Positions 11,066 through 21,683 of a stretch of DNA of 64,000 nt are shown here, piece after piece (position 1 is the first letter of the stretch; every line of letters begins with the position of its first letter). The notes under the pieces are model-generated. The model had not been told where the DNA came from and did no database searches. It saw nothing but the letters and a program-made list of their open reading frames with translations. The DNA is from Emiliania huxleyi CCMP1516 (Eukaryota; Haptophyta; Isochrysidales; Noelaerhabdaceae). A program made the position numbers and the translations under genes. The stretch spans positions 296,286 to 360,285 of the forward strand of contig NW_005198017.1 in the NCBI RefSeq assembly GCF_000372725.1, given 5' to 3'.

Positions 11066-11301
11066 AGAGTTCTGATGAGGAGAGGTTTTGTTGGAGTTCT
11101 GAGAGAGAGATTTAGCAGTACCAAACAACTCTAACACTCTGCACGTCAGGTCGTCACGTTCTGATGAGTCCAGGAGTAATTTTGTGTTCTACCGAGGCGG
11201 TGCCGAGCGCAGGCGGTGCCGAACCTGTCGGATTAAGACAGCATGGTAGTGGGCGAGGGTGGGCCTGTAGCACGCGAACAAGAAAAACGGTATCCGACGT
11301 C

Positions 11302-12820
11302 ATGAGAGCGAACAGCGCCGCCGTGGCGGAGGAGGTGGCGGAGGAGCAGGCGGAGGCGCTCCGAGCGGCCCGCGAGGCGTTAGAGACCGCCCGCGAGGCA
11401 CGCGCCGCCACTGCGCGCGCGGCGGCGGCGCAGGAGGCCGCCGCCCGTGCCGCGCGGGAGGTGGAGGTGGTCGAGCGGGAGCAGGAGGCGCTGGCAAAGG
11501 AGGCGGCGGCGGCGGCCGTGGCCGCTTTCCCCACGCTGGGCGAGGTGCACCGCAGACGCGAGGAGCCGCGCAAGGCCGAGTCGGCGGCCGGCTCGCAGCA
11601 GAGGCCGTCGCAGCCGCCGCAATCGCCGCAATCGCCGCCGCATCGAGACTTGCCACGGAGGTCGTCCGAGGAGGAGGACGTGCCCGAGTGGCGGCGACGC
11701 GAGCCGTCCCGTCCCACGTTTGTGCCGGCGCCGCCGCCTTCCCGTCCCGCGTGGAAGAGCACCGGTGGCAGCGGCGGCAGTAGTGGCGGCAGCGGCGGCG
11801 GCAGCGGCGGCGGCAGTAGTGGCGGCAGCGGTGGCGGAGGCGGTGGCGGTGGCGGCGGTGGTGGAGGCGGTGGCGGTGGCGGAGGCGGTGGCGGTGGCAG
11901 AGGCGGTGGCGGTGGCGGTGGCGGTGGCGGTGGCGGTGGCGGTGGCGCCAACGGCACCAACGGCAGTGGCGGCGGCGAGGGCTACGGCGGCCGCGGCCGC
12001 TGCAGCGGCGGCACGGCCGCTGCTCCTTGCGAAGGGGCGGGCGGCGCGTCTGGCGAGGTGAAGGACCTGCGCGCCATCCAGGTGGGGCGGGAAGTTCGCA
12101 GGCCGGCAGGAGCCGTCCCTGACCCGTCTGGGAGCCCTCCCGTATAGGCGCAGCAGGAGGGGTCGGAGGACGCGCGGCGGCGACTCGCGTCGCTCACGAG
12201 CCTCGGGCGCGCGCGAGAGAGCCTCCCTGCCTCCGCGCGGCCGGCGCGTGGCATCGAGACGCGTCGCGGGTTGTGGGGGTAGGTATCCTGTCCACGTCGC
12301 TGCCGCTGCGCTCCTCGAGGCCGGCGGCGATGTGGACCGCGCCGCCGCGGCGCTGCGCGCCGAAAAAGACCGGAGGAGCGCCGCGGCCGCCGCAGAGGCG
12401 GAGGTGCTCCGCTCTGAGGTGCAAGGCTCGCTCGGCGTCCGGTCGGTGTCTGCGGCCCCTTGCGACCCGCGCGCCGCGGCGCCACCGTCGCCCGAGGCGG
12501 CGTGGGGGGCGCTGCCGGCGCACTCCTCGGGCGCGTGGAGGTCGCTTGCGGACGGCGATTTCCCCGAGCTCGGCACGCAGCGGCCGGCCCACGAGCCGGA
12601 CGTGCTCCCTCCTCCGCCGCTCGAGGTGCAGCCCATGCGCGTGCTGATGCGCCGGCCAGGCCAGGCTCCGCCCGTCGGGCCGGCGGCGCCGCCGCCGCCG
12701 CGCGCAAAGGCAGCCGCCGCCGCCGCGCCGCCCACTAACGGGAGCACCAGCGGCAGAGGCTCCGGTGCAGACGGGAGAGACTCGGGTGGCGGCGGTGGCA
12801 GCGCAGCCAGCGGCACGCCG

Positions 12821-12871
<51 letters not shown>

Positions 12872-13502
12872 AACGGGCCACGCGTGCTTGCGCGTCGAGG
12901 CGGGGCGGCGGGGGCGGGGGCAGCGGCGGCGGCGGCGGTGGTGGGGACGGGGGCGGGGGCGGGGGCGGGGGCGGGGGCGGGGGCGGCGGCAGCCTCAACG
13001 GGCGCGGCGACGGTCGGGGCGGGGAAGCGAGGCGTGCGCCACGAGAGGTTGCGGGACAACTCTCGCCCCTCCGTCTCACCGCCTAACCCTAACCCTAACC
13101 CTAACCCTAACCCTAGGGACAACTCTCGCCCCTCCGTCTCACCGCCGGGCTGCGGCCGCCCCACTCGCAGGCAGCCTCAAGGAGACGGTGCAGGCGGTGG
13201 CGTCGCACCTCTCCCTCGACACCTCGCTGCCGATGGCAGCCCTCGTCAAGCAGGCGAACGCCGCGCTGAACATCACGCCCGAGGGGCCTCTGCCGACGCA
13301 GGCGACCGGCCACCGAAACCGCCCTCCCACACCCCGCACCACCCTCCCACGCCCCGCCCGCCCGCGCAAGACCCGCCCCACCGTCCGTTTTCCACACCCG
13401 CCCCCCTCCGGGCCTAGCCCCCCCCCCCGCCCCCCCCCCCCACCCCCCCCCCTCTCTCGCCAGGTGCAGCGACTGCTCGCCGAGCTGGATGCGGCGCCCT
13501 GA
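11302..13502 (+). CDS. UBA-domain protein with coiled coil and Gly-rich repeats
   Basis: Five exons fit phase and splice rules: 11302-12081, 12148-12206, 12283-about 13031, 13171-13301 and 13464-13502 (585 aa). An in-frame ATG at 11164 is an alternative start. The N-terminus is an Ala/Glu/Arg coiled coil, followed by a FPTLGE motif and a long Gly/Ser tract (minisatellite, about 11760-11985). Splicing exon 2 to 3 with a GC donor (CTCGG|GCGCGC) gives LTSLGYPVHVAAAALLEAGG, a UBA consensus. A second FPELG motif follows in exon 3. The conserved-looking C-terminus (LPMAALVKQANAALNI) ends after another GC donor (CAG|GCGACC). UBA domains bind ubiquitin, so a ubiquitin-linked adaptor is possible. Exon 3/4 boundaries are tentative; that intron holds a telomeric repeat. 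Confidence 0.65.
13053..13146 (+). repeat. Interstitial telomeric repeat flanked by a 31-bp direct duplication
   Basis: Five-plus units of TAACCC (13084-13115) sit exactly between two identical 31-bp copies (13053-13083 and 13116-13146, each starting GGGACAACTCTCGCC). The arrangement lies in an intron of the UBA-domain gene. Confidence 0.95.
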
Positions 13503-13794
13503 TTGTGGCGCTGCAGCATGCCCTCTCACACGCCTCGCTCGCACGCGCGCCAGCGAGATTGGCGACTGGGCACACCAGCATCGTGCGGTCTAGTCGAAAT
13601 GGAGAATGGGGCGCGGGAGCATCAGCGCCACCCGCGCAGCTCGTGTGGCTGTGGGATAGCCTGGTGCTTTCTCAGCCGCCGCTGTCGCCAGGCTGTCGCG
13701 TGTCGCCGTTTCGGCACACTGCCCTGTGGCAGGGCTCTCGGTGCCACGGAACCATATGCTGCGGCTCGCCATATGCCGCGGGAGCTGCGGCCGG

Positions 13795-13868
<74 letters not shown>

Positions 13869-14587
13869 TCTCTCTCTCTCTCGCCGTCTCGAGCGGTCTC
13901 CGTCTGCGGACACTCTCGCTCTCTCACTAGCCTCCGTGCGGCAGCAGTAAAGATCTTCGCGAGGGCCTCGAGCGCGAGGTGTCGGAGCGTGGAGGAGCAG
14001 CAGCAGGTGTGAGGTGAGGTCGCAGCTCGCTCGCCCACACGGTGGGCGGGACGCGGGACGGAGACGAGATGTGCGGTCTGGCGCGTCTGGGGGGAGAGAT
14101 CTGGGTGTGTGAGATTTTCTCTCAGTATCTCAGTCCCTTGATAGTAGAGTTGCTCTGAGACTGTATTCAACAACTACTCTTGCGCCGTATATTTGGGGGG
14201 GGTGGCGAGCCCTTGTAGCAGCATGCAGGTGTCTGGGGAGCAGGCAGCACAGGCCACAGCTCGCGCCAGACCCACCCAGGCACGGCGCACGTGCACATGC
14301 CACCTCTTGTGGTACACACCCTGTATCGCCCTGGGCTGCTTGACGCCGCCCTCGTCTCTTCCAGACAGCACGCGTCCCCGGCTCTTGTCACGAGACTACC
14401 ATCACGACCCCTCCCACCCACCCCTTCCCCAGCCTCTCACGCGGCAGCAGCTCTCCAGCGGACCGCCGCCGCCGCGCAGTGCGGGCTGCAAGCCGCGGCC
14501 TTCCTCCGCCTATGTCTCGCCTCGGCTGCGCCGCCCAACGCCGCGTCGCAGCGCCCCCCTTCTCCTCCGCCCCCGCCCCGCAGCTGC
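13503..14587. repeat. Intergenic with (TC)n microsatellite 13798-13882
   Basis: About 85 bp of near-pure TC with one interruption. The remaining sequence shows only low-complexity open frames. Confidence 0.85.
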
Positions 14588-15545
14588 TCAGCTCGTGCCC
14601 ATAAGCTCCCACAGGTGGTTGGTCATCTCGAAGCCCGACTGCTGTGCCGGGTCCATCTCAAAGGCCTGAGGGCGGCGGCCATGCGGGCTAAGCCGGTCGC
14701 TCGGCTGGCCCGTCGGGGGAGGGAGGGGGCGGCGTGGTGGGGCGGCGAGGGGCACGGGGGCGAGGCTAACGCCGCGTCCAGCCGGGCCCTCGCCTTGTAC
14801 GCGACCCGACGAGCACCTCCCCCCACCTCTGCCACTGCTCCCTCCTCTCCTCCCCTCTCCCTCCCTCCCTCCCCCTCTCCCCTCCCCCCCCCCCTCCCCC
14901 CCCACCTCTCCTCACCCTACTACAGCCGGGCCCTCGCCTTGATGCCACTCCCTCCGCTGGAGGCGAGGAAGCCCTTGACGTTGGACGTGCCAAAGTCCCA
15001 CCGGATCGAAGAGATGTTTGCGTACAGCGAGATGGTGTGGCGCGCGCGAGGCACCTCGACGAGCTCCTGCTGCCGCACGCCCTGCGCGCGCGCGGGGGGT
15101 GGGGGGCGAGGCTCACTGGTCCGCGGGCCGGTGGCTAGCGGCGGGCAGGCCGGGGAGAGTTCACCTGCTCGCGCGCAGCAAGCTCGGACGCACGCGTCTC
15201 GGCGGTGCCGATCTGCTGCTGCAGCGCGAGGTTCTCCTGCCGCATCCGCGAGATAGACCGCTCCGCCCGCGCCTTGGCCGAGAGCAGCTCCTCCCGCACC
15301 GCGCTCCCCGCCTCCAGCTGCTCGCCCTCGGCAAGCCGCCGCCGCGCCCGCTCCGCCTCGTTTGTCAGCTCTCGGATGCTGCGGACGAGCTCGGCGTGGC
15401 GCGCGGTGGCGCGGCGCTTGATCTCGCAGATCTCGCGCCCCGCGTCGCGCGCGGTGTTTGGGTCGGTGCGCTCGGAGAAGATTTTGATTACAGTCTCGAC
15501 GACGCCCTCGGCTTCGGAATACTTGTCGGCAGCGGGTGCTGCCAT
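14588..15545 (-). CDS. SPC24: Kinetochore protein Spc24 (NDC80 complex)
   Basis: Three exons, 15165-15545, 14938-15081 and 14588-14665, give exactly 200 aa, the usual Spc24 size. The ATG at 15545 begins MAAPAADKYSEAEGV. The N-terminal half is a long coiled coil (RSIRELTNEAERARRRLAEG and following). The C-terminal globular domain has ISLYANISSIRWDF and VKGFLAS, and the last exon gives AFEMDPAQQSGFEMTNHLWE, matching the family's FxFDP..Q..FE..N.LW ending. Intron 1 is GT-AG; intron 2 uses a GC donor (ATCAAG|GCGAGG) with CTCAG acceptor, and phases agree. The 15-bp GCGAGGGCCCGGCTG at that donor recurs at about 14780, so a mini-duplication lies inside intron 2. Spc24 pairs with Spc25 and anchors the NDC80 complex at the inner kinetochore. 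Confidence 0.85.
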
Positions 15546-15574
15546 CGCGGACCTGCGACGACGCACGGTGCGCG

Positions 15575-16051
15575 ATGGGTACTCGGTGCCAGAGGGGCGC
15601 GGTGAGGAGCGTGGGCTGGCGGCGGGCTGCCGGCTGGCTAACGCTCAAAGCAAAGGCGCGAGCGATCACAAAAGAATTTCTGGGTACGCATTCTCACCAT
15701 GCGGTGCGCGACGGGATCGGCTTCTGCCCGGCCTTCAACCAGACCGCCATCCCGTGCAAGACCGCCGCTCGCTGCCGCTACGCGCCGTGCGTCAACTTCG
15801 AGGCGCTCCTCCACTCCGCCTTCAAGGACACTATCTACGAGCGCATGCCGAGCGCGGTCAGGCTGGGCACAAGCCGCGGGCGGCGCGGGCGCGGCGGCCG
15901 CGGCCGCGGCGGCGGCGGCGGCGAGGTCAAGAGCAACAAGAAGGACTGGGCGAGCGTCGCCCGCGGAGCCGCCCGCTCCTCCTACGACGGCGGCCCACGC
16001 CTTGAGTCCAACGAGCCCTCCCTCTACGAGGGGAGCGACGAGGAGTTCTAG
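15575..16051 (+). CDS. Small RGG-box protein, function unknown
   Basis: 158 aa from the ATG at 15575 to the TAG at 16049-16051. The first 50 residues are Arg-rich and may be a leader or misassigned 5' UTR. A Cys-containing block follows (FCPAFNQTAIPCKTAARC, then YAPCVNFEALLHSAF). Next is an RGG/RG tract (GRRGRGGRGRGGGGG), an RNA-binding type of sequence, and an acidic tail ending EGSDEEF. The start codon lies only 29 bp from the start of Spc24 on the other strand, so the two genes would share a very short bidirectional promoter unless a 5' exon has been missed. No family was recognised. Confidence 0.5.
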   Translation: MGTRCQRGAVRSVGWRRAAGWLTLKAKARAITKEFLGTHSHHAVRDGIGFCPAFNQTAIPCKTAARCRYAPCVNFEALLHSAFKDTIYERMPSAVRLGTSRGRRGRGGRGRGGGGGEVKSNKKDWASVARGAARSSYDGGPRLESNEPSLYEGSDEEF

Positions 16052-16158
16052 GAACGGTCGCCGAGCCCTTCCCGCAGCGCAACCCTAGCAGCGCAGCGGG
16101 CAGGGCGGCTCGCGCAGCGCGCGCGCGCGCGCAAGCGGCGCGCGCGAGCGAGCGAGCG

Positions 16159-16283
<125 letters not shown>

Positions 16284-16321
16284 TGTTGTACACATGCACT
16301 GACACACAGCCCCTTCCCCTT

Positions 16322-17150
16322 CCTCAAGGGCGAGGACACGCGCAGGGGCCGCACTTCTAGCGAGGCCCACAGAGTGGGAGACTCCTATCACCGCCACTGC
16401 CACCCACGTGTCAGTCTGCCTGTGGTAGAAGAGACTGCCGGTGAGAAGTCGGAGGAAGGTCGCTAGTCGAGAGAGATCGCCAGTGGATAGGGAGTCCACC
16501 GTGCTGCGAGCCTGTCGCTGTCCCTTGTCAGGAGCAGGAGAACTAGGAGAGCGCAACCAGTAGGAGGCCCGCGCTTGCCCCCGTGCCGCCGGGTGCAACC
16601 TGTCCTATACGAGAGAGGAATCCCTGGGACCCTGTCGTGAGGGTGAACCCCCTGCCCAGCCCCCCTCCGTGTCGCGATGCGCTCCCCGCTCCCGTTCCCC
16701 TGTGTCCCTGATCGTCCTACAAGATCCTGCTCGTGCAGGTGGGGACCCTGTCCTTCTCCCACCCCTCGTTTGGCGTGTCCGTTGTATTTATTTATTTATT
16801 ACCCCCTCCCCCCTCAAGGGCGAGGACACGCACAGGCCGCACCTCTAGTGAGGCCCGCATAGTATGTGGGAGACTCGTGCCGCCGCCCCTGCCACCCCTG
16901 TGTCAGTGTGCCTGTGGTAGGAGAGACTGCCAGCGACAAGCTGGAGGCAGGTCGCTAGACTGAGATGAGACCGCCAGTGGATGTGGGTGTCCACCGCGCA
17001 CCGCGCTGCGAGCCTGTCGTGTCCCTTGTCAGGAGCAGGAGAGCCCCACCTGTCCCCCTGATCGTCCTTCCAAAATCCTGCTCGTGCAGGTGGGGACCCT
17101 GTCCTCGTCCCATCCCTCGTTTGCGTGTCTGTTTTCTTTCTTTTTCCCCT
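16322..17150. repeat. Diverged tandem duplication (two units)
   Basis: Unit 1 (16322 to about 16790) and unit 2 (16813 to about 17145) both begin with CCTCAAGGGCGAGGACACGC. Both share GACTGCC...GGTCGCTAG, TGTCCCTTGTCAGGAGCAGG and ATCCTGCTCGTGCAGGTGGG. Unit 1 has about 160 bp not present in unit 2. No coding potential was recognised; 17151-17596 holds a TTTC run, a repeat B fragment and nothing else. Confidence 0.85.
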
Positions 17151-17184
17151 TGGGTTGTCTGTTTTCTTTCTTTCTTTCTTTCAG

Positions 17185-17232
17185 ACAGGCTCGACACGGG
17201 TGCGGACTGGCGCGTGCTAGCACTATCACAGG
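17185..17232 (+). repeat. Dispersed repeat B, diverged copy
   Basis: Matches the repeat B core (GGACTGGCGCGCACTGGCAC and the following ACACAGG) with several differences. It directly follows a TTGGGTTGTCTGTTTTCTTT run that also accompanies repeat A. Confidence 0.7.
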
Positions 17233-17596
17233 CGAACCAAACTCCAAAGAATTCCCGCGCTCTCGGTCGTGCGTCGCCCAACTCTCCTGGAGGTGACTGC
17301 TCTATCTATGTATAATCATTAAAATAATCTGCCCAGGCTCTTTCTTGCTCTCACACACCGACGACAGTACTCTCATCTCTCATATTCACATTCTGGCCTC
17401 TCCACGCCCTAGAGCTGTATGCCGCAAGCGGCAAGGCGCCAGACCGAGCTATGCCACAGAGGTATGCGCTCGTCTCAGGCCAGCTCCCAGCCTCCACCAG
17501 CAGAAGGCCGGGCGCTCCACTCACGAAGCGGCACGCACTGTGCGGGAGTCTGCCGACTCGCAGTTGCGGGCCGGCCTGCCTCCCACTCGGCGCCGG

Positions 17597-18761
17597 TCAA
17601 ATCAGCAGGTCGTCCTCTTGCCAGCCGCCGTAGATGTCTTCGGCGGTGGCGCTGGCCGCCGCGGCCGCCTTCCGCTTCACCGCGTCGAGCCGCTCGCGCA
17701 CCGACAGCCCTCCGCCGCGCGCCGGCGGCTGCGCGCCAAGCCCCCTCAGCGGCGTGCCCACCCCCGCCGTCGCCGCCGTCGCCGTGGTGGTGACGGTGGT
17801 GGTGGTGGTGGCGGCGGTGGTGGTGACAGCGGTGGCGGTGGTGGTGCTGCTGCTCTGGCCGACGCCCGGCGCGGGGAGGGCCGCCTCGGCCTGCAGCGAC
17901 GGGGCACGCGCGATGCCGCGCGGTGAGCGGCGCGGTGAGCGGCGTGGCCCTGGCGCCGGCTGCGACGCGGCCGGCAGCGATGGAGATGGAGCGGCGGCGG
18001 CGCCACGCGGAGAGCGGCGCGGGCGCTGCGCCGGGGAGAGGCACGCGCCGGCCCGCTCCCCGCCCCTTCCGCGCGGCGACGCCAGCTCTGCGCCGGGGCG
18101 GAGCGGCTGCGGCTCCGGCCGCGCCGTGTCGCCGCCAGCCTGGCCGCCGACGCCGTCGAGTGCGTCGTCCATCTCGTCGCCCATCAGGTAGTCGTCGAGC
18201 GAGAAGCCCGCCGACGAGCCCACGAGGCCCGCGTCCGCAGCGGCGGGGCGCGCGCCCTCGGTCCCAGCCGAGGCTCCGGCAGCAGACTCGGCGTCGTCGT
18301 CGCCCCAAAAGACGTGCAGCTTGGACCTCCACTCTCGCAGCCTCCCGTCGAACTGCCGCTTCGAGATGCCCGCCGCCCGCGCGTTGGGCGTCCGCAGGTG
18401 CGCCGGGTTCTCCCCGTCCCGCGAATTCTTTGGCACCTGCCGGCGGTAGTTGTCGTAGGCGATCGTGTTCTTGCCGTACCCGACCTGCTTGAGCCGCTGC
18501 TGCACCTGAGCGTGGCGGAGGCGTCGCGCTGGGCTGTCGCGGAGGTTTGAAGGCTAGGGAGGGAGTGGTGGCGGCGGCGAAGGCGAGGCACAGCCACCGC
18601 GCCTTGCGTTCGTCCGTCTCTTGAGGAACCCGGTAAGCAGTCGCGGCAGCGGCTCCGAAGACCGACTCGCGTCCCGCGGCCGCGCCGTCTCCCGAGCGCC
18701 GCGGCTGCTTGGCAGGGTGCGCGGGGTCGTCGGCGGGGCGCTTGCCGGTGGAGGGTGGCAT
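17597..18761 (-). CDS. SLBP: Histone RNA hairpin-binding protein (SLBP)
   Basis: Two exons, 18603-18761 and 17597-18505, give 355 aa from the ATG at 18761. The GC donor (CGCAAG|GCGCGG) and CTCAG acceptor join ETDERK to VQQRLKQVGYGKNTIAYDNY, which is the start of the SLBP RNA-binding domain. The rest of the domain follows: RRQVPKNSR, the HLRTPNARAAG segment corresponding to the TPNK motif, and KRQFDGRLREWRSKLHVF. SLBP binds the 3' stem-loop of replication-dependent histone mRNAs and directs their processing and translation. The long C-terminal tail is predicted disordered, with Ser-Pro-Arg-Arg-Ser-Pro repeats, a Thr-rich tract and an acidic GDEMDD patch, all candidate regulatory sites. No histone gene is visible in the window. 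Confidence 0.9.
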
Positions 18762-18829
18762 ATATACGCTGGTCGTTGTAGCGAGCGCCAAAATGAGAGA
18801 ATAAAGAATTTTACCACAACTTCCTCGCA

Positions 18830-18900
18830 CAACACTGGGCACGGGACTGGCGCGCACTGGCACTAACACAGGTACACCACGGGAGCCGCCTAAGCGACTC
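18830..18900 (+). repeat. Dispersed repeat B, copy
   Basis: Contains CACGGGACTGGCGCGCACTG, CACTAACACAGGTACACCAC and GGAGCCGCCTAAGCGACTCC. The last 20 bp can form an imperfect 8-bp hairpin. It lies just upstream of SLBP. Confidence 0.9.
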
Positions 18901-18937
18901 CTGAGAGAATAAAGAAGCTACCGCGGGCAGCGAATAT

Positions 18938-19155
18938 GAGCGCCGCAAGCGGCGTGGCGTGGAGCGGTTGAGCATCCCTCCGGGGGCCCCTCTGCGCCGG
19001 GGAGGCGTTGTTGGAGGCTAGGACGCAAGCGTCCGTCGCCCTTTTCAAACTTGGGGCCCACTCCGCTACGGCCTACGCTCCGACCCGACCGAATTTGGAG
19101 GGCCTAAAAGTTTAAGGTGTTGCTGCGCAAAAGGGGTCGGACACAGGGCGCAGCT
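18938..19155 (+). repeat. Dispersed repeat E, copy 1
   Basis: About 215 bp, matching 44205-44424 in reverse orientation. It contains GGCGTTGTTGGAGGCTAGGA, CGCAAGCGTCCGTCGCCC and TTTAAGGTGTTGCTGCGCAA. Confidence 0.9.
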
Positions 19156-19608
19156 CATGCTAAGAGCTAGAAGGGGAGCTAGAGAGAACGACTACCCTGT
19201 CCCGTTATTGCGTACACCAACACCACAAAAGCTCTCTCTCTCCTGTCCACTCAGGGGGGTCACAACTACCGAGGCCCAGCCCTGGTCTGGACGGTTCTTT
19301 TGCGGTATCTTGATGTAGTTCTCCATATCTGACCGTATCCCGCCATATCCCGCCATATCCCGCCGTATCCCGCCGTATCCTGCCCTATCCTGCCCGCCTC
19401 ACGCCGAGCAGCCCGGCCTCTCCGCGCTCCGGCCGCAGAGCGTGACGCATGGCGCGACGGCATAAAAGAAACTTAGACGGCTCGTGTGCTCGAAACAGGG
19501 AATGATATGTCTTTGAAGAAGGCACACGAGCTGACACGCGAGCTGACACATGCACCCGCTAACACATGTCGCCCGCAGCACGCTCACGTGCGCCCTCACC
19601 ATGGCACC
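19156..19608. repeat. Intergenic with TATCCCGCCA minisatellite
   Basis: About six units of CGTATCCCGC/CATATCCCGC at 19335-19395. No gene seen. Confidence 0.75.
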
Positions 19609-19848
19609 TCAAATGCCCGACCCGGCGAGCCACTCGCGGAGCTCGGCGGAGCCAACCTCGAACGAGTGCGGGAAGACGATGGACGGCTCCGCCCCGTCCG
19701 GCGTTGCCTGTGGGAAGCGCAGCGGCTCGTAGGAAAGTTTTCCGGAATCGCACAGCAACGCGCGGTGCTCGCCGGACGTCGCGCGCGTCGTCCCCAGGTT
19801 GATTCCGAGCTGTTTGTGCCGTCTGGCTACAACGAAACTCCCTCGCAC
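19609..19848 (-). CDS. Possible orphan exon or gene fragment
   Basis: An open frame of about 75 residues with non-repetitive composition (LSYEPLRFPQATPDG, then EPSIVFPHSFEVGSAELREW) ending in a stop at 19609. No partner exons or family were recognised, and a repeat B copy lies directly upstream on this strand. It may be a terminal exon or a relic. Confidence 0.25.
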   Translation of the reverse strand: MRGSFVVARRHKQLGINLGTTRATSGEHRALLCDSGKLSYEPLRFPQATPDGAEPSIVFPHSFEVGSAELREWLAGSGI

Positions 19849-19849
19849 G

Positions 19850-19902
19850 ACACTGTGGGCACGGGACTGGCGCGCACTGGCACTAACACAGGTACACCAC
19901 GG
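19850..19902 (+). repeat. Dispersed repeat B, copy
   Basis: Same core as the copy at 18830-18900 but lacking the hairpin end. Confidence 0.88.
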
Positions 19903-19911
19903 CTAGTTTAG

Positions 19912-20275
19912 AGCTGTTTAACGTTGGGAGCTGACTGAACGGTGTCTGCTTGGTAGTGTTTAACGGTAACAACAGAACAACAGTGGGCCTCCCCAACAAC
20001 AGTAGCTAACGTTAGGCCAGCTGAGCAACAATAAGGAGGGCCTGCCAGAGCAATAACAGCCACGACGATCTCTTGTAGAGTCTCTAGCGTCCAGTGGCAG
20101 TGCGGGCAATGCCCGAAAATACCTGGGAAACCCGGGGATTTTCGGGGTTTACCCGATTTTTTTGCCTGACCGCTGAACAACAGTAACATCAAGGGCTGGG
20201 TTGAACACTTGAACAATGTTAATGATTTCAACCAACACTAGCGCACCTGTTATAGGCCCAAAAGTTAATGTTAAC
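19912..20275. repeat. AACAACAGTAAC-type dispersed repeat C
   Basis: Copies of GCTGAACAACAGTAAC with surrounding sequence (AATGATTTCAACCAACACTA, GCGCACCTGTTATAGGCCC) lie at 20167-20275 and, similarly, at 36922-37012. A looser relative sits at 19912-20040. The region 20276-21038 shows no convincing gene. Confidence 0.7.
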
Positions 20276-21038
20276 AAGCTCTACGCTAGTTCCATTTCAC
20301 GGAGTTGCTCGTCACACGGTTGATTCTTGAAGTAGAGAGCGCCTGTATAGCGCCGCCTCCTGCCGCACAGTGTGTCGGCACGGTGCCAAGCGGCTCCAAT
20401 TCTGGGTGGACGGCGACAAACTCGGACGCTCCACGGACCACGCACCGCGGAGACGGGAGAGATGGGACTTGGGGGTGGCCCAGGGCCAGGCCGCTGCCTC
20501 TGCGCGCGTCTTGGTGGGGAGGTACAAAATGCTAGACTGAGAATCAAGGTCTTGTAACGCGGTTTGTTCTTTGTATCGGTCTGAATTAACCAGCCTCTAG
20601 GCCAAGCGATACTTACCGTACCATTTATTTTGGATTTAACATTTATGCAAGGCCAACCAACCTGCGTTAGTAGTGGGAACTAGCTACAATAAAGCCCTTC
20701 CATCCATTCAAGAAGGCGGCGCGCCGCTCGCTACAACTCGACGCGCATGACGGGACGCCCCGGCCACGGCCGGCGGCTCGAGCCGGCGGCCACGGCGTTG
20801 TCCCAGCCCCTGCTCCCGATCCCGCCCCAGGGCGGCCCCCCACACGGCCGCGCTCATAACTATCCCGGGCGTCCGCGCTCTCACTCACCGAGAGGACGGC
20901 ACTTCACACGCGCGGGGGGCGGGTGCTGGCTTGGCAGGTGTGTGGGGTTGGCGCTCTCGGCGCGGGTCGTCTCTCGTTCGCGGCGCAGTATCGCAGCATT
21001 ATGAACCGGCCCTCTCCGGGGCCTCTCTCACGGGCCAC

Positions 21039-21683
21039 TCACTGCTTGCCCTTGCGGGTCGTGAGCCAGTCCGGGAGCTTGTTCGGGCCGGGGCGGCGGG
21101 ACGATGCGGCGGCGCTCGAGCTCCCGCCGCCCGGAGGCGCCCTCCCCCTCTCCTCCGGCGCCCCGTCCATCGAGAGCGCGGCGGCGAGTGCAGGCAGCCG
21201 CTCGATGGCCGCGTCCGTCGGGCTGGACGACGGGCTCGCGGAGAGGTCGGCCGGCGAGGCGGCCGCGACGAAGCTCCCCTCGAGCCGCACGGGCAGCGGG
21301 TCCTCCTCCGTGCTGCATCTGCAGCTCTCGATCCGCTCGAGCCGCGCGCCGGGAGGCTCGAGGCTGCGCGTGAGGCGGTCGAGCTCCGCCTCGTGCGACC
21401 GACGACGCTGGTGGTCGACGTCGCGCAGGCTCTCGGAGAGCACCGAGACTCGGTCCGCGACGGAGAGGGCGGAGCCGGCGCTCGAGACCACGGACGGCGA
21501 CGGCGAAGACTCCTCGATTGTCATATTTGACGCGAGGCTGATGCGGCTGCCCGCGAAGCTGATGCGAGAGCCCACGTCTGTTCCTCCCGCAACGCTGGAC
21601 GCGCCGTCGTCAAAGGCCTCCAGGGAGCTCATGCGCCGCACCGACGGCGCCGACAAGAACTCACCCACCTTCAGCCCCGACAT
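21039..21683 (-). CDS. Ser-rich hypothetical protein
   Basis: A single exon of 214 aa from the ATG at 21683 (MSGLKVGEFLSAPSV). It is Ser/Ala rich, with SRISFAGSRISLASN, a possible phosphorylation-type repeat. A short heptad-like helix follows (ADRVSVLSESLRDVDHQRRR) and a basic C-terminus ends in TTRKGKQ. No domain was recognised. The non-random, low-repeat composition and lack of stops over 215 codons in a GC-rich background give moderate support. An upstream ATG at 21758 reads into sequence next to repeat B and is not preferred. Confidence 0.5.
   Translation of the reverse strand: MSGLKVGEFLSAPSVRRMSSLEAFDDGASSVAGGTDVGSRISFAGSRISLASNMTIEESSPSPSVVSSAGSALSVADRVSVLSESLRDVDHQRRRSHEAELDRLTRSLEPPGARLERIESCRCSTEEDPLPVRLEGSFVAAASPADLSASPSSSPTDAAIERLPALAAALSMDGAPEERGRAPPGGGSSSAAASSRRPGPNKLPDWLTTRKGKQ

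Noticed and set aside
13798-13882. Ser/Leu- and Arg/Glu-repeat proteins across the TC tract, and Val/Cys or Thr/His ones across the CA/TG tracts at 16160 and 53717
   Set aside because: They are simple translations of microsatellites with no flanking domains.
18760-18766. TATATA near the SLBP start as a TATA box
   Set aside because: It overlaps or directly abuts the ATG, too close to serve as a core promoter element for this start.
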